The notes under the pieces were generated by a model, which saw only the letters and a program-made list of their open reading frames with translations, did not search any database and was not told the DNA's origin. Below, piece after piece: positions 36,753-47,706 of a stretch of DNA of 64,000 nt. How positions within the stretch are numbered: position 1 is the first letter of the stretch; each line of letters opens with the position of its first letter. The position numbers and the translations under genes are program-made. Origin of the DNA: Dactylellina haptotyla (lineage: Eukaryota > Ascomycota > Orbiliomycetes > Orbiliales > Orbiliaceae); assembly GCA_031310005.1 (NCBI GenBank), contig CM062381.1:2728001-2792000 (forward strand), given 5' to 3'.

Positions 36753-37466
36753 GCAGCTAGCTCTGATGTGTGTGCGGGTGCGAGTAGAGTAGTTGGCGAG
36801 GAGGAGCCAATGAGGAGGAGTGTTGGCGGTGTCGTCCAGGGGGCGATGCACCACAAAAGTTGGTTTGGGAGCCCGAGGACACCGCAGGAGAGGAACAGCC
36901 GAAGGGGGCTAGTAGCTCAGCCAGATCATGACCACCGAACAGAAGATATCCAAGATTGATATATCTGTACGTGTCATGCTGTGTACACTGCCGGTGGCCG
37001 TTCGCTATGGCTAATGGCGGTGGTGCATGCGAGCCCAACGGCGGGAAAGACCCGGATGCCTGGTTCCCGGCAGAGCCCCGTCAATTGATGCAACGGACAA
37101 TCGATCAATCCACGGCAATCCGATCAATCGCCAGTGCCCGTCCACCCTGCTCAGCTCGCCCGGGTGCCTTATAATTATCCCACAGGTTGGCGATATCTTT
37201 ATACCATTGATAGCTGGGAGAGTGCGTGTGTTGCGGGTGCGGTTGGAGGGCAGCGATCAATCAAGTGATGGCCGCGGATGTGTTGTGCGACGGTCACTCG
37301 CGCAGGCCCGCCGACGTAATGCCGCCTCCGCCTGTTGCCATCACCGTCAATTGCTCGCCTGCTCGCCTGCCACCATCGACAGCCCTCCGCAGGATGACAT
37401 GACGACCCCCCGGATTCACTCAGCTACGCAGACCCCGCGTCGCACGAGATCGCTCCCTCAGAGTCT

Positions 37467-37473
37467 TATATAG
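37467..37473 (+). promoter_or_regulatory. TATA box of the FAS1-like gene
   Basis: TATATAG lies 50 bases before the ATG at 37523 and is followed by a C-rich leader. The very short implied 5' UTR is plausible for a small secreted-protein gene. Confidence 0.4.
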
Positions 37474-37522
37474 TCCCCGCCCTTGCATCCCAAAACCCCT
37501 CTCTCGAACCCTCTCCTCTACC

Positions 37523-38265
37523 ATGAAGTGCTGCCTCTACTCCCCGGCACTGCTCGCGTTCTTCCTCTCCTCCTGCTTCTTCTTCTCCTCCCTTGCTGCT
37601 GCCATCCTGCCCGTCACCGGCTGGGGCTCTCCAGATAGCCCCCAAGAACCCTTCCAAGACATGGCCTCCGCGCACAAGTCCGCCGCTGGGCCCCAGGATG
37701 CCCCCATCGTCTCCGACGCTCTCTCCGTCCAGCGGGACGTCTCCATTTTCTCTGACATTGTTCGCGGCGCCGCCTCCGTCTACGAGAGATTGGAAGATTT
37801 CGGCCTCAATACTACCGTCCTAGGTGTGTTTAACAATCACTCTTGTGCATTTTTTTGCAATATTTGATAAACAAAAACCCGCCTTCCAATGATAGCAAGA
37901 TGGAATATCTAATGAGATTATACATATTTATAGCGCCCTTGAACTCGGCCATGCGGGCACTTCCAAGGAAGCCCTGGGAAGATCCCAACCCGGACAACAA
38001 CGTCCAAGGTGCCTTTGTTGGTCTCCCCGGCGAGAAGAAGGCCGCTGAGAACCTGGAACGTTTCGTCAAGGCGCACATGGTTCCCGTATCTCCCTTCCCT
38101 GAAAACGAGAAGGTCCAGACCCTCGAAGGTGTAACCGTCTGGTGGTCCACCGAGAACGGGATCACCAAGATCTTCCCAGGCGGTATCGAAGTCAAGGAGG
38201 TCAAGGGCTCCGTTCCGAATGGTCAGATTTGGACCCTGACCGGAGTGATCAATTACGCTGCTTGA
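37523..38265 (+). CDS. secreted FAS1-domain-like protein
   Basis: Two exons, 37523-37823 and 37934-38265, give 210 residues. A strong signal peptide (about 1-27, with the Phe/Ser-rich core FFLSSCFFFSSLAAA) is followed by a single fasciclin-like domain. The tell-tale segment is TVLAPLNSAMRALPRKPWED (the FAS1 H1 region, split by the intron), then LERFVKAHMVPVSP and, near the end, EVKGSVPNGQIWTLTGVI (the H2-like region). FAS1 domains mediate cell-surface adhesion. No GPI signal or TM segment is seen at the C-terminus, so it is probably fully secreted or wall-bound. The single domain is close to the small fungal FAS1 proteins in size. Confidence 0.85.
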
Positions 38266-39546
38266 ATGTTTTTAATTGGTTATGCCATCCATTTTTGGGT
38301 TATTATAAAAACATCTCATTTCTAGGACTTAAAGGGTAGAAACCTACTCCCGACGTTGGGATTAATATGACTTATTTATTTAATAATCGACGATGTGGCT
38401 CGGTTCCGCTGGATAGCATCATCCTCTAGTTGGGCACACCTCTAAAGGAGAAGCGCCATTTTATGAATAAGTACGCAGACTATCCGGTCTGTATTTCTTA
38501 CTAGTAATTGAGAAATAAAGCACGCGAAATGAACAGAATCATATGTAAAAATAGACTAAACCCACCGTTGTAAGAATAATAAGTTTCCTAGTAAAGAAGT
38601 GGTATTATAGTAGTAAGCTGCCTGCTTAGCGGTTCTCCGCCAAGCGGGTACTTGAATCGAGCGAGGGTGGGCTGATCTCCCCTCACGATGCATGCCTACA
38701 TGCCCCCGGCATGGTCTCTTGCATACATGCAGTTGCATTGGAGGTTCAGCTCTAGATCCCATTCCTTCGCCACCAAAACCCAATAGATGCGTCTTTTTTC
38801 TCTAGCTTCCGACCTCAATAATCCATGCACTCTCTAGCTTTATCGTTGGGGTTTCTCTCTCTCTCTCTCTTCAATCCAGATTCCCTCGCTCGAATTATTG
38901 AATCTTTTTTTGGGTGCGTTTGCCATTTAGACGAGTCGGGTGGTTTAATTTTTGATTTTTTTCTGCACCCCAAACGGGCAAAGAATTAAATTGGCTGCTC
39001 TGGATTTCCGAAAGCCCAAATTCTGCTGCAACCTGGCTTGACGACCTTACAAAAAGTTACCCGGAATTATCGGCCTGTGGAAAATGAATAACGTTCTATG
39101 ATGGGCATGGACACCGCAGTAGACGCAGCGGAGGAATTATCGTCAACAAGCCTTCTTCCGTTTTGTCAATAATATCCTTATTTCTTCACGAATTCACTTG
39201 CAACAATACATTTTTAGTTTGTTGGAATCGGCTGGCGGGAAAGTGGGCGAAAAACTGTCGGCTCAGGTGAGTGTGTTTCCGTGGTCTCCCCTCCTCATCG
39301 CTGAAACGGGAGGAGGTGGACTGTGCTCTACCTCCTCCCCGATTACAACTGTAAATTTTATCTTGTAGATTGAATGATAAAAAATATTTCCAGCAGTCAG
39401 CCAAGGTACTAACAGGTATTCATTGGCTTAGTTCCAGTAGTAAACTCACCCGCCTAAAACTGCTCACATCTAAATCGTCGCTCTCCGAAAGTAGCAACTG
39501 TCTAGATCTAGGGTCCCATTGAGGCCGTATATTCCACAACTCAAGC
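38266..39546. other. intergenic between FAS1-like and LSD1-like genes
   Basis: 3' flank of the FAS1-like gene and promoter of the demethylase gene. It contains a CT tract at 38852-38871 and no supported gene. Confidence 0.55.
38852..38871. repeat. (CT)n tract
   Basis: About nine CT units in the upstream region of the demethylase gene. This may be an ordinary fungal promoter pyrimidine tract. Confidence 0.7.
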
Positions 39547-42500
39547 ATGCTAACGGTTGGCAGGCCTCAAAAGGTCCGCAAGCCGTCTGGCAGCAGCTCT
39601 CCACTAGACCATTCGGATGCGGAGGAGAAATACAAACCAAATGAACATGTCGGTGCATTCACCGATAGACTGGTCGAGAGGAGGTGTCTCGGACCAACCA
39701 CGAAGGAGGACATGTGCGTAGATACGAGAAAGGCCTATTCATTCGAGCGCCGCCTGCGAATGAACTCCGAGGACGATGGATCAACCTGTAGCACAAGCTC
39801 GTCGAGGACGGGGAGAAGTGAGGGGACATCGCATACTAGTTTCGAACTCTCTGAGGATCCGTATTCTCCACCCGTTACCGTATTGTTTCGTGATAAGACC
39901 GCTTCTACCTCTTCGTACCCTACACCGCAACCCATCTCGAAACCCGAGACGCCCGTTCGCGATCACAAAATGCAACGCTTCCCGAGTCTCTCGGGTGTTG
40001 ATTTGTCGGCCCTCCCGCCGACGCCGGTATCATTGCGGACGACTCCGACGTTCGGGGTCGAGATGAGTAGGAAACGAAGGTTACCGTCACCTGAGATTTT
40101 GAGTGCTACAGAGGAGGAGCGGAGAAAAGCCGTAGATGTGGATGTAGGAGGTTTTATAGAAGGAGATGAGTGGGAAGATGTAGAGGACGAGGACGAGGGA
40201 GGTATGGAAGCAACAAGTACCGCCTACGACGAGGATGTTGAATCCGATGGGACCGCCTCTGATTTATATGAGGAGATTGAGGAAAATCGAATGGGTAGCA
40301 ATGACGATGTCGATATCAACAACAATACGGACGAAGCGCTGAGTGATCCCTTTTATACACCAAAACTCCGTGCGAAATACGAAGCGTCACCCGATATATC
40401 TCCAATCCTCGAGCCATCAAGTTTACCACCTCTTTCTGAACCTTTGACCTACCCACTCATCGATCTAACCCCTAATGAACCTACTTCCCACACTTCTAAT
40501 AAATCATCTCTGGTGAACGAATTTCTCACTACATCTAACCAGGCTCTTCATGAATTTCCTTTACAAGAAGATCTATCAATCAAAGGTATCAAAACAGAAA
40601 TGCCCCCCTTCTTGAGGATATCTCAGTCAGGTTCCGGCCCTCTCCTCGAAATGTCAAATGAGAGGAAACTCCCAACTATTGAACGGCCAGCCCGAAATTT
40701 TTACAAAGCTGCTTGCTCAATTCCTACATATATACCTCTCTCGCAGTACGCGGATGAGTGCCTTAAGGCTGCATTCAACAGCAGACTTTCTCCCTATCAG
40801 CTCCAAGATGGCGAGTCCTCGCTTCTCGGATATCATTTAAACCACCTCCATGTTACTACATATTTGAACATCCGAAACGGAATTCTGCGTCTCTGGCACA
40901 AAAATCCGCGAGTTCGGGTATCAAGATATGAAGCAGCCGGTTGTGCTAAAGATGCAAGATTTTTTAGTCTCGCGGACGTTGCATACGACTGGTTAAACAG
41001 AAATGGGTACATCAACCACGGCTGTATCGCTCTACCGCCTCGAGACGAAGCAAAGAAGAAACCTGCAACTCGTCGAAAGAAAGTGATTGCAATCATCGGC
41101 GCAGGAATATCGGGTTTAGCGACAGCTCGTCAGTTAGAAAGTTTGCTAGCTCAATATGGCGAGAAAACGAACGGACCCGATACACCTGATGTCGTTATAT
41201 TTGAGGGAAGACACAGACTTGGGGGCCGTGTGTATACTCAAACGCTCAGTACAGGCGACAACAATCTCCCCGAAGACCTCAAACCTGGTATCGATCTCGG
41301 TGGCCAGATCGTAATGGGGTACGAAGGCGGAAACCCTCTCGCTGCATTGATACAATCGCAGCTGAAAATCCCCTTTCACGCTATTGATAATACGACAGCT
41401 TTCCCATTGTACGATTATGACGGCACTATAATCAAAGACGGCCGTGATGAAGTTCTACAAAACGTTCACGACGATATTCTTGATCGCCTGGCCATATTCA
41501 AGGCGAAACACCCGCCGGTGGTGGTGGTTGAAGGAAACCATGGACAGATTGATACCTGCAAAGACCCTTGGGGAGCGGGTGGTCTTCCTTTCGCAGTTGT
41601 CCAGAAGCTACAAGACAACAGGGCATCAACGGAAACACCTTACACCGTATCCACGAATATAAACCAGGAACTCCCGTCCTCAAAAACAGTTCGCAAGAGG
41701 ATCGGGAAGCGAAAGTCTTCCGCCCCAGCGAACACGGGCCTACCCGCAACCAAAAAGATCAAACTTGTTTCAAAAAAGATAGATAAAGATGCACTGCAAT
41801 CTCTCCCAATCGATCCACAAAAGGTATCTGACGAGAATGGATTCTCTAGTCTCGGGAAATCCATGGACAAAATGTTCCCAGGATACTCCGAGATTCTCAA
41901 ACCCGACGCCCGAGATCTCCGGATATACAACTGGTTCCACGCCAACCTTGAATACTGCAATGCATCAGCAATCAACAAACCTAGCCTGGAGCACTGGGAT
42001 CAGGACGACGGCAACGAGTTTTCCGGTGCGCATAGTATGATCGTTGGGGGCTACTCGCAATTGGCTAAGGGTCTTTTCCAGTCGCCTACCAAGCTCGACG
42101 TGCGCATGGGGTATGAAGTCGTCAAGATTAAGCACGATCCTGGGAATAAAGATAAGGGAGTTACGCTTAAATTCCGAGACGGTAGTGAGTTCACCGCCGA
42201 TAAAGTCATCGTTACCCTCCCGCTCGGTGTTCTCAAGAAACATAATGTACAGTTCGATCCGCCGTTGTTAATCTCGAAGCAATCTGCGATTGACCGATTG
42301 GGATTTGGGCTTCTGAACAAAGTCATCATGGTCTACGATCAACCGTTCTGGGATACGACGAAGGATGGATTCGGATGTTTGAGAAAAGCAGAGGGAGATG
42401 AGGATTTGTTATCCAGTTACGAAGCTAAACGGGGTAGATTCTACATGTGGTGGAATGCAACTAATGCCGCAGGTCGTCCTACCCTTGTGGGCTTGATGGT

Positions 42501-43515
42501 TGGTGATGCCGCAGAGAATATCGAAGATGAAGCAGATGAAGAATTAATCACGGAGGCTACGTCGATATTGAAAAGGTGCTGGGGGGAGCATAAAGTTCCA
42601 AACGAACCGCAGGAGGCTATAGTTACGAGATGGCGACAGGACCGCTTTGCTTGCGGGACATATTCCTACATTGTTGCAGGCTCGACAGGTGATGATTACG
42701 ATCTTATCGCTGAGCCGGTCGACGATCAGATTTTCTTTGCTGGGGAGCACACGAATCGACACCATCCGGCAACCGTTCACGGGGCGTATATCAGTGGGTT
42801 AAGAGTTGCCAGCGAGGTCTTGAATTCAGTTTTAGGGCCCATTCGCGTTCCGAAGCCACTGATCAAACCGCGAATCATAAAGAATAAAATTGTGGATGCC
42901 GTCGAATCCGTTGTTTCGAATTCTAGCATCATAACGTCGCATCAAACATTCATCGCAGATATTTTGCCCAAGACAAAGAAGCGAACAGCACCTGATGAAA
43001 TCAAACGGGAAAGTCCTAAAAGATCGAGATTCTTGACTCCAAGATCGGAGTTGCAACAAGAACGAGAGGGGCAGCAAAATGTGCACTCGGAGAGCTCAAG
43101 GCCCAAAGAGCCCGTCAAGGGCACTACGAATCCATTTTTAATCTATCAGAAAACATACTTCCCCATTGCCAAAGCCAAGGCTGATCTCCTTAAGCAAGGA
43201 GAAACCGAGAACCCAAATGCTAAAGCGGATAGAGACGAAGTTAGGGTTGTTCTCGGGAAGATGTGGCGGGACGAGCCAGATGAGCGGAAGAGGCCGTATA
43301 AAGACCAAGTGGACCGTAACAAGGTGGAGTACCACCAGGCTTTGGTTAAATACAAGCAGGAGATGGAAGAGTGGCAGAGGAGATGCCACGGCATTGGGAG
43401 TAAGATAAAAATCAAGGAGAAGAAAGCCCCGGAGGCACCCGTAAAAGCCTCTGCCGAGCTGACTCATGCCGCCACTACGGGCCTACTAGCCGAGGGCGAG
43501 CCTATGGAACTATAG
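39547..43515 (+). CDS. hdmA: LSD1-type histone demethylase (SWIRM, amine oxidase, HMG box)
   Basis: FAD-dependent nuclear amine oxidase, homologous to Aspergillus HdmA and fission yeast Lsd1/2, that removes methyl groups from histone H3 lysines and shapes gene expression. A single uninterrupted frame of 1322 codons. Domains: disordered acidic N-terminus (1 to about 375); SWIRM (about 379-500, RPARNFYKAACSIP to DWLNRNGYINHGCI); amine oxidase with the dinucleotide motif IIGAGISGLATARQ (about 514) and GRHRLGGRVYT; the conserved catalytic-pocket Lys in LLNKVIMVYDQPFW; the FAD-binding end FFAGEHTNRHHPATVHGAY; and a C-terminal HMG box (about 1190-1275, TNPFLIYQKTYFP to EEWQRRC). Where metazoan LSD1 has the tower coiled coil there is a disordered basic insert (RKRIGKRKSSAP). 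The HMG box probably gives DNA binding, as in fission yeast Lsd1/2. Confidence 0.95.
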   Translation: MLTVGRPQKVRKPSGSSSPLDHSDAEEKYKPNEHVGAFTDRLVERRCLGPTTKEDMCVDTRKAYSFERRLRMNSEDDGSTCSTSSSRTGRSEGTSHTSFELSEDPYSPPVTVLFRDKTASTSSYPTPQPISKPETPVRDHKMQRFPSLSGVDLSALPPTPVSLRTTPTFGVEMSRKRRLPSPEILSATEEERRKAVDVDVGGFIEGDEWEDVEDEDEGGMEATSTAYDEDVESDGTASDLYEEIEENRMGSNDDVDINNNTDEALSDPFYTPKLRAKYEASPDISPILEPSSLPPLSEPLTYPLIDLTPNEPTSHTSNKSSLVNEFLTTSNQALHEFPLQEDLSIKGIKTEMPPFLRISQSGSGPLLEMSNERKLPTIERPARNFYKAACSIPTYIPLSQYADECLKAAFNSRLSPYQLQDGESSLLGYHLNHLHVTTYLNIRNGILRLWHKNPRVRVSRYEAAGCAKDARFFSLADVAYDWLNRNGYINHGCIALPPRDEAKKKPATRRKKVIAIIGAGISGLATARQLESLLAQYGEKTNGPDTPDVVIFEGRHRLGGRVYTQTLSTGDNNLPEDLKPGIDLGGQIVMGYEGGNPLAALIQSQLKIPFHAIDNTTAFPLYDYDGTIIKDGRDEVLQNVHDDILDRLAIFKAKHPPVVVVEGNHGQIDTCKDPWGAGGLPFAVVQKLQDNRASTETPYTVSTNINQELPSSKTVRKRIGKRKSSAPANTGLPATKKIKLVSKKIDKDALQSLPIDPQKVSDENGFSSLGKSMDKMFPGYSEILKPDARDLRIYNWFHANLEYCNASAINKPSLEHWDQDDGNEFSGAHSMIVGGYSQLAKGLFQSPTKLDVRMGYEVVKIKHDPGNKDKGVTLKFRDGSEFTADKVIVTLPLGVLKKHNVQFDPPLLISKQSAIDRLGFGLLNKVIMVYDQPFWDTTKDGFGCLRKAEGDEDLLSSYEAKRGRFYMWWNATNAAGRPTLVGLMVGDAAENIEDEADEELITEATSILKRCWGEHKVPNEPQEAIVTRWRQDRFACGTYSYIVAGSTGDDYDLIAEPVDDQIFFAGEHTNRHHPATVHGAYISGLRVASEVLNSVLGPIRVPKPLIKPRIIKNKIVDAVESVVSNSSIITSHQTFIADILPKTKKRTAPDEIKRESPKRSRFLTPRSELQQEREGQQNVHSESSRPKEPVKGTTNPFLIYQKTYFPIAKAKADLLKQGETENPNAKADRDEVRVVLGKMWRDEPDERKRPYKDQVDRNKVEYHQALVKYKQEMEEWQRRCHGIGSKIKIKEKKAPEAPVKASAELTHAATTGLLAEGEPMEL

Positions 43516-44808
43516 AGGGATACAGTGGGCCTTTAATCCATTAAAAGCGGCAGAAATGAGGATGCAGAAGGCATATCTTTGGGTGCAATTACTAAAGGGA
43601 GCGACGTTACCTTCGTACGGATCGGAAGTATCACTCATGTTTTTCTTTACTTTGAAGTTCTAGTTTCTTTATATCATGAGATATGATTTTTCTTTATGTA
43701 CCTCTTCTGCTTTTATGGAGTCGGTGCGTTAATTCGGTGGGTGTTATGCACACCATTTTTGCGGATCTTTATGTTTTAATGCCAGATACCAGGGACGGCT
43801 TTTACTTATTTGTGTCTTTCTTTTTTTCGTTTCTACTATATGATGCCTCTACGACTACCTATTTATATGGAGTGGAGAAGTGACGAATTTACTTTTTTGT
43901 TCAATTTAATTTTGTTCGTCTGTTCTATCTACCTTCACGACGATTCGATGGCCGTACACAGAAATCCAGGATAGGTATCAAATTCGACCTACGGAGACGC
44001 TGGATTTTTCTTCTTCCTTTAATTAGCTACTGAAACCAATATCTTAAAGACGAAAATACACGATTTTAAAATTCAGAGTATTGTTCCCAGTACATACGTA
44101 TAAAGGATAATACACGCGTGATATGTATGTTTCAGAGAGAAGATTAATATACCCTTTTCGTCAATGCGAAAATGTCATGTAGAGGGGAAGAGAGTGATAC
44201 ACCGCCAGACGGCTCATATATCACCCGTTTCTTCCTCTCTTGCTTTTCGCTACGTCTAAGGATGACGATAGGCGTTTCTCATCATTTGGGAAGGGTTGAG
44301 GTGGGAAACGTGGGAGGTAAGAATGTATGCTTTGAACTTACACTGAAAGCATCCCAAGTGTCTTGTTGACGCGAGGTTTCGCGCCAGTCTCAAGTGACGG
44401 TAAAAGTAACAAGATTTCCAGGTGATACAGTGACTCTAAGCGTATACGTTTGTATATCACACAAGGCACAGCAATCTGATTTCGAAGGGCGTCGAGTTAG
44501 TCGCTTTGGAAGTCGTGGCCAGACGATGTGATGGTGAAGAATAGAACGAGCAAATGGTTCGAAAACTCGCGTGGCTGCTGCCCGTTAAATAACACGAGAT
44601 GTGCGTTGACCGTGCCGGGCGCCACTGTTGGCGGCTGACACACCAAACGAGTTGTTGTGGCTGATGCGCAATGTGCTAGCTTTAAGTTACCTCACCTCGC
44701 AGGTTGCGAAACCAACATTTCCAGAGCTTCGATTCGCAATCCAGATAAACGAGAACCACAGCCCCCGACGGATAGATCAACCTATCGGCCTCGGACGACT
44801 CAATCACA
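43516..44808. other. intergenic between demethylase and srp14
   Basis: No gene recognised. T-rich 3' flank of the demethylase gene, then srp14 promoter. Open frames are under 70 codons and look random. Confidence 0.55.
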
Positions 44809-45506
44809 ATGCCGCAGGAACCGCTGAGTAACGATGAGGTATGCATCCCTCGTTGGTGCATTCACAGGCGCACCCAGCAGCGACCTGGTGCTAACAGCCT
44901 CGATAGTTCTTCGGCAAGCTCTCGGACCTATTAGCGTCCAAGAAGGATCACGGATCAGTGTTCCTTACCCAGAAGAGATGTGCGCTTTCAATCATCAGAC
45001 CTTTTTTTCATCTCCTTCTTCGCCTGCTCTTCCAAAGCTCCGGTAGCTAATGAGATTCTTCCACAATCGCAGTGTCATACGACCCCTCCAATCCACCCCC
45101 CACCAAGACCTTAACACGCCCCGCCAAAGTAACCAAACCGTCTGCTGCCGGCGGAAAGAAGAAGGCCGCATCATCGAAATTCACAAAAACCGCGTATCCC
45201 CCGCCCACAGAGGAAGACCTCAAAGCCGACCTATTATCCCTGCTCTCCCCTTCAGACCCCACGACATCGACAGCATCAGCAGATGGCGCGGAACCATCCT
45301 CTTTACCGATATTAATCAGAGCCACGAACGGCAAGTCGAATGACCCGCGGCACGAGGGGAAGCGTATCAAGTTTAGCACTGTAGTCGAGGCGGAGCAGTT
45401 GGAGGCTTTCTTCACAAAGTACGCGGAGACGTGCAAGCAAGGACTGACGGGGTTGAAGAAGAAGGTCAGAAAGAGCAAGAAGAGCAAGAAGACGAAGAAG
45501 AAATGA
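44809..45506 (+). CDS. srp14: signal recognition particle subunit SRP14
   Basis: Component of the SRP Alu domain that, with its partner on the SRP RNA, delays translation elongation during targeting of secretory proteins to the ER. Three exons, 44809-44838, 44907-44979 and 45073-45506, give 178 residues. Exons 1-2 give MPQEPLSNDEFFGKLSDLLA followed by GSVFLTQKRL, matching the SRP14 N-terminal alpha/beta pattern. After a Ser/Ala-rich, poorly conserved insert come LPILIRATNGKS, KRIKFSTVVEAEQLEAFFTK and YAETCKQGLTGLKKK, typical of the domain's second half. The Lys-rich tail (KSKKSKKTKKK) should contact RNA. Without exons 1-2 the third exon alone would lack the first strand and helix. Confidence 0.9.
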
Positions 45507-46125
45507 GCTTGCGGCGTCTGGAGGAGTAGAAGGTAGAGGGTTCTGTTATGGCGTAGGGGTCAATAGACGGTGTCCTCATTACTCATTCATCCGATTTTGC
45601 CGGAAATGTATCGTTCATTGGATATGCGAATGATCAATCATGTAGAAGTCTAGAAATCAGAATAACCGAACGGTGAAAAGTACTGCGGTTGTATATTGCG
45701 TCTCTATACAGGCAAAGCTTACATACAATCAAAAGCAACCGCCACAAGCGGGAAAAACACGAATACTTTCTTTTGACCTCAAAACTCAAATAGAGGGTGC
45801 TAGGATCAGCTGTGCATAGGAGGCTTGTGTCTTGAAGATAATGGTAAAGGGCAAGTAAATACTAGATGTTGTACACGTTTGGAGACAGAAGGAGGGAAAA
45901 AAAACTAAATGACAACGCCTATATGGAACGCCAACGACCTGTAGAAACCACTTGATCCCTTCCCGTCCGCTATATATGTTGAAAAAACAAAAGTTGACTT
46001 GAAATAGAACTACTAGATATCGATATTCCGGATATACAAGAGATCCAACTGGGCGAACTGTGATATATAGTAAAGCCAAAACTAGTTAGTGTTAAAATGT
46101 CACAGGGCAATAGCGCATTATGGTT
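45507..46125. other. convergent 3' flanks of srp14 and DUF1746 gene
   Basis: AT-rich interval between two convergent stops (45506 and 46126). No gene seen. Confidence 0.6.
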
Positions 46126-47301
46126 TTATCTGCGGAACAACATCCGTAACCTGGCGTTTGCCAAGTTTGCAGCCATGGCGGCGGACGCGGATTGCCCAAG
46201 TTGAGTATTGTTGTTGTTAGAGTTCCACTGTGACCGAACGGTCTCCACGACTCGTAGGTCTGCGATTATGATTTCACCAGAATATAGGTTTACATCTGGG
46301 GATTGTCGTCGCCGGCGGAATCCTTCGTTCTCAGGGTCGTCTGCGGATGGCCCAAAGTCGCTATCGTCGTCCGTCTCAATTTCTTCACCAGCGGCCATCC
46401 CTCTCTCTTCGTCGTCGATATCTTGGGCGGGGGCTGTCCGACCTGGGGCAGAGTTCTCGAGAAGGTCTTGCTTGGAGACTTTGACGGTGAGCATGATGAG
46501 TTGGAGGGCTAGTATTGCGAGGTCTAGGAATATTAGGCGGAGGCGGGATATTGGTCCTTCTGCAGATTGTGTGAGTACAAAGCACGATTCGTCAAAATGA
46601 TGCAATGGGGCTCGCAAAGTAACACAAACCTTGTCCGACGAAATCAATAACCATGCCGCCGTGAAGGTAGCCACCCGTGGCCTCGGAGGCCGAGGGGGGC
46701 TCTGAGAAAAGATGGAAGAGGAAACATATTAGGGTGGAGCCGAATATCGAGACGACTGCGGAGCGTTTTTGGGTTCTCTGAGGGGTGGGAAAGTTCGGTG
46801 GTCGTTGAGCGAAGAGGTTCTACACGGGAAACTAGGTTAATCTGAGAAGCTCTAAAAGGCGAATAGTAGAACATTAGATAATACTAACGATTTGTACAAT
46901 CGCCCGTATCAAGAAACGGATGAAGCTTATGCTAGAGGGCGCAAAGAAAGGAGTGTTAGCATTGCGCGGCCGGGCCACAATCAAAATCGCAAAGCACAGG
47001 GTGTCCGAGGCTCCACGTACTCTAGAAAGTATAGGTACGAGAAGTGGCAGTAGGTGACTATATCCAAGTTGCGGAGCATATGGTCGAGCCACTCCGACTT
47101 CTTGGTGGTGAGCTGGTCCCGGGCGCGGACGGTGGAGTGCAGCGCGGATGAGGCGGTGGCATTGGTGTCATCATCTGGGGAACCGGCGGGCATGGTGGGC
47201 CGGCCAGCGGACGGAGGAGGCGGAGGCGGCGGGCGTAGAAGAGGGAGAAGGGAGGGGGAGGATGGGTCTCCGGGCCCGGCGGAGGGGCTGGCATTGTTCA
47301 T
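46126..47301 (-). CDS. dsc4: DUF1746 membrane protein, Dsc4-like
   Basis: Fungal membrane protein of the DUF1746 family, the family of fission yeast Dsc4, a subunit of the Golgi Dsc E3 ubiquitin ligase that activates SREBP. Four exons, 47301-47021, 46931-46889, 46819-46630 and 46559-46126, give 315 residues. The N-terminus is Pro/Ser-rich. The family core runs from KSEWLDHMLRNLDIVTYCHF through SFIRFLIRAIVQI, VSIFGSTLICFLFHLFSE and GGYLHGGMVIDFVGQEGPIS to LRLIFLDLAILALQLIMLTV, with about four hydrophobic segments. The tail is acidic and Ser/Asp-rich. Exon 2 is 43 nt. The start at 47301 gives the longest frame; Met at residue 37 is possible. It is divergent from rfc2 across 405 bp. The Dsc4 assignment rests on family memory. 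Confidence 0.82.
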
Positions 47302-47706
47302 TGATCATGAAGAGGCGGCGTGGAGGGGCATTTGGCGATGGTGTTTTCCGTCGAAGGAGAAGGCGGTGAAGCGGTTCACGTTGGGCGGACGAAGCTGTGC
47401 GCCGTTGGCAAACGACCGAACGAACGACATCCAACACGACGACGACGACGACGACGAAAACCACAAAGACCACCACTCATTCCATCGCCCCGACAAGAGC
47501 GCACCGGATGTGCCAGATGTGCGATTGCAGGCGCTGACGGATACCCCGACTTCCTCCCGTATCGAGCACCGACGTCTGATCCGTCCGCTGTATTGGACCC
47601 AGCAGCTAGCTTGCCTGCCGCTGGTGGCTGCCTCGCGTGTCGTTCGCTTCCCAAACCACAATTTACGCGACTTCAACCAGCTTGAAATCTCAAACGGAGA
47701 TACAAC
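47302..47706. promoter_or_regulatory. shared divergent promoter of the DUF1746 gene and rfc2
   Basis: Only 405 bp separate the two start codons. The interval is GC-rich and contains the GAC repeat at 47437-47456. Open frames across it (47054-47890 and others) are not supported. Confidence 0.5.
47437..47456. repeat. (GAC)n microsatellite
   Basis: About seven CGA/GAC units in the divergent promoter between the DUF1746 gene and rfc2. Confidence 0.85.

Larger units (their letters stand above)
36079..37522. other. divergent intergenic region between CK2 alpha and the FAS1-like gene
   Basis: Contains promoters for both genes, a CT/GA-rich stretch on the CK2 side (36200-36240), and the GTATGT repeat at 36726-36752. 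No supported gene. Confidence 0.55.
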
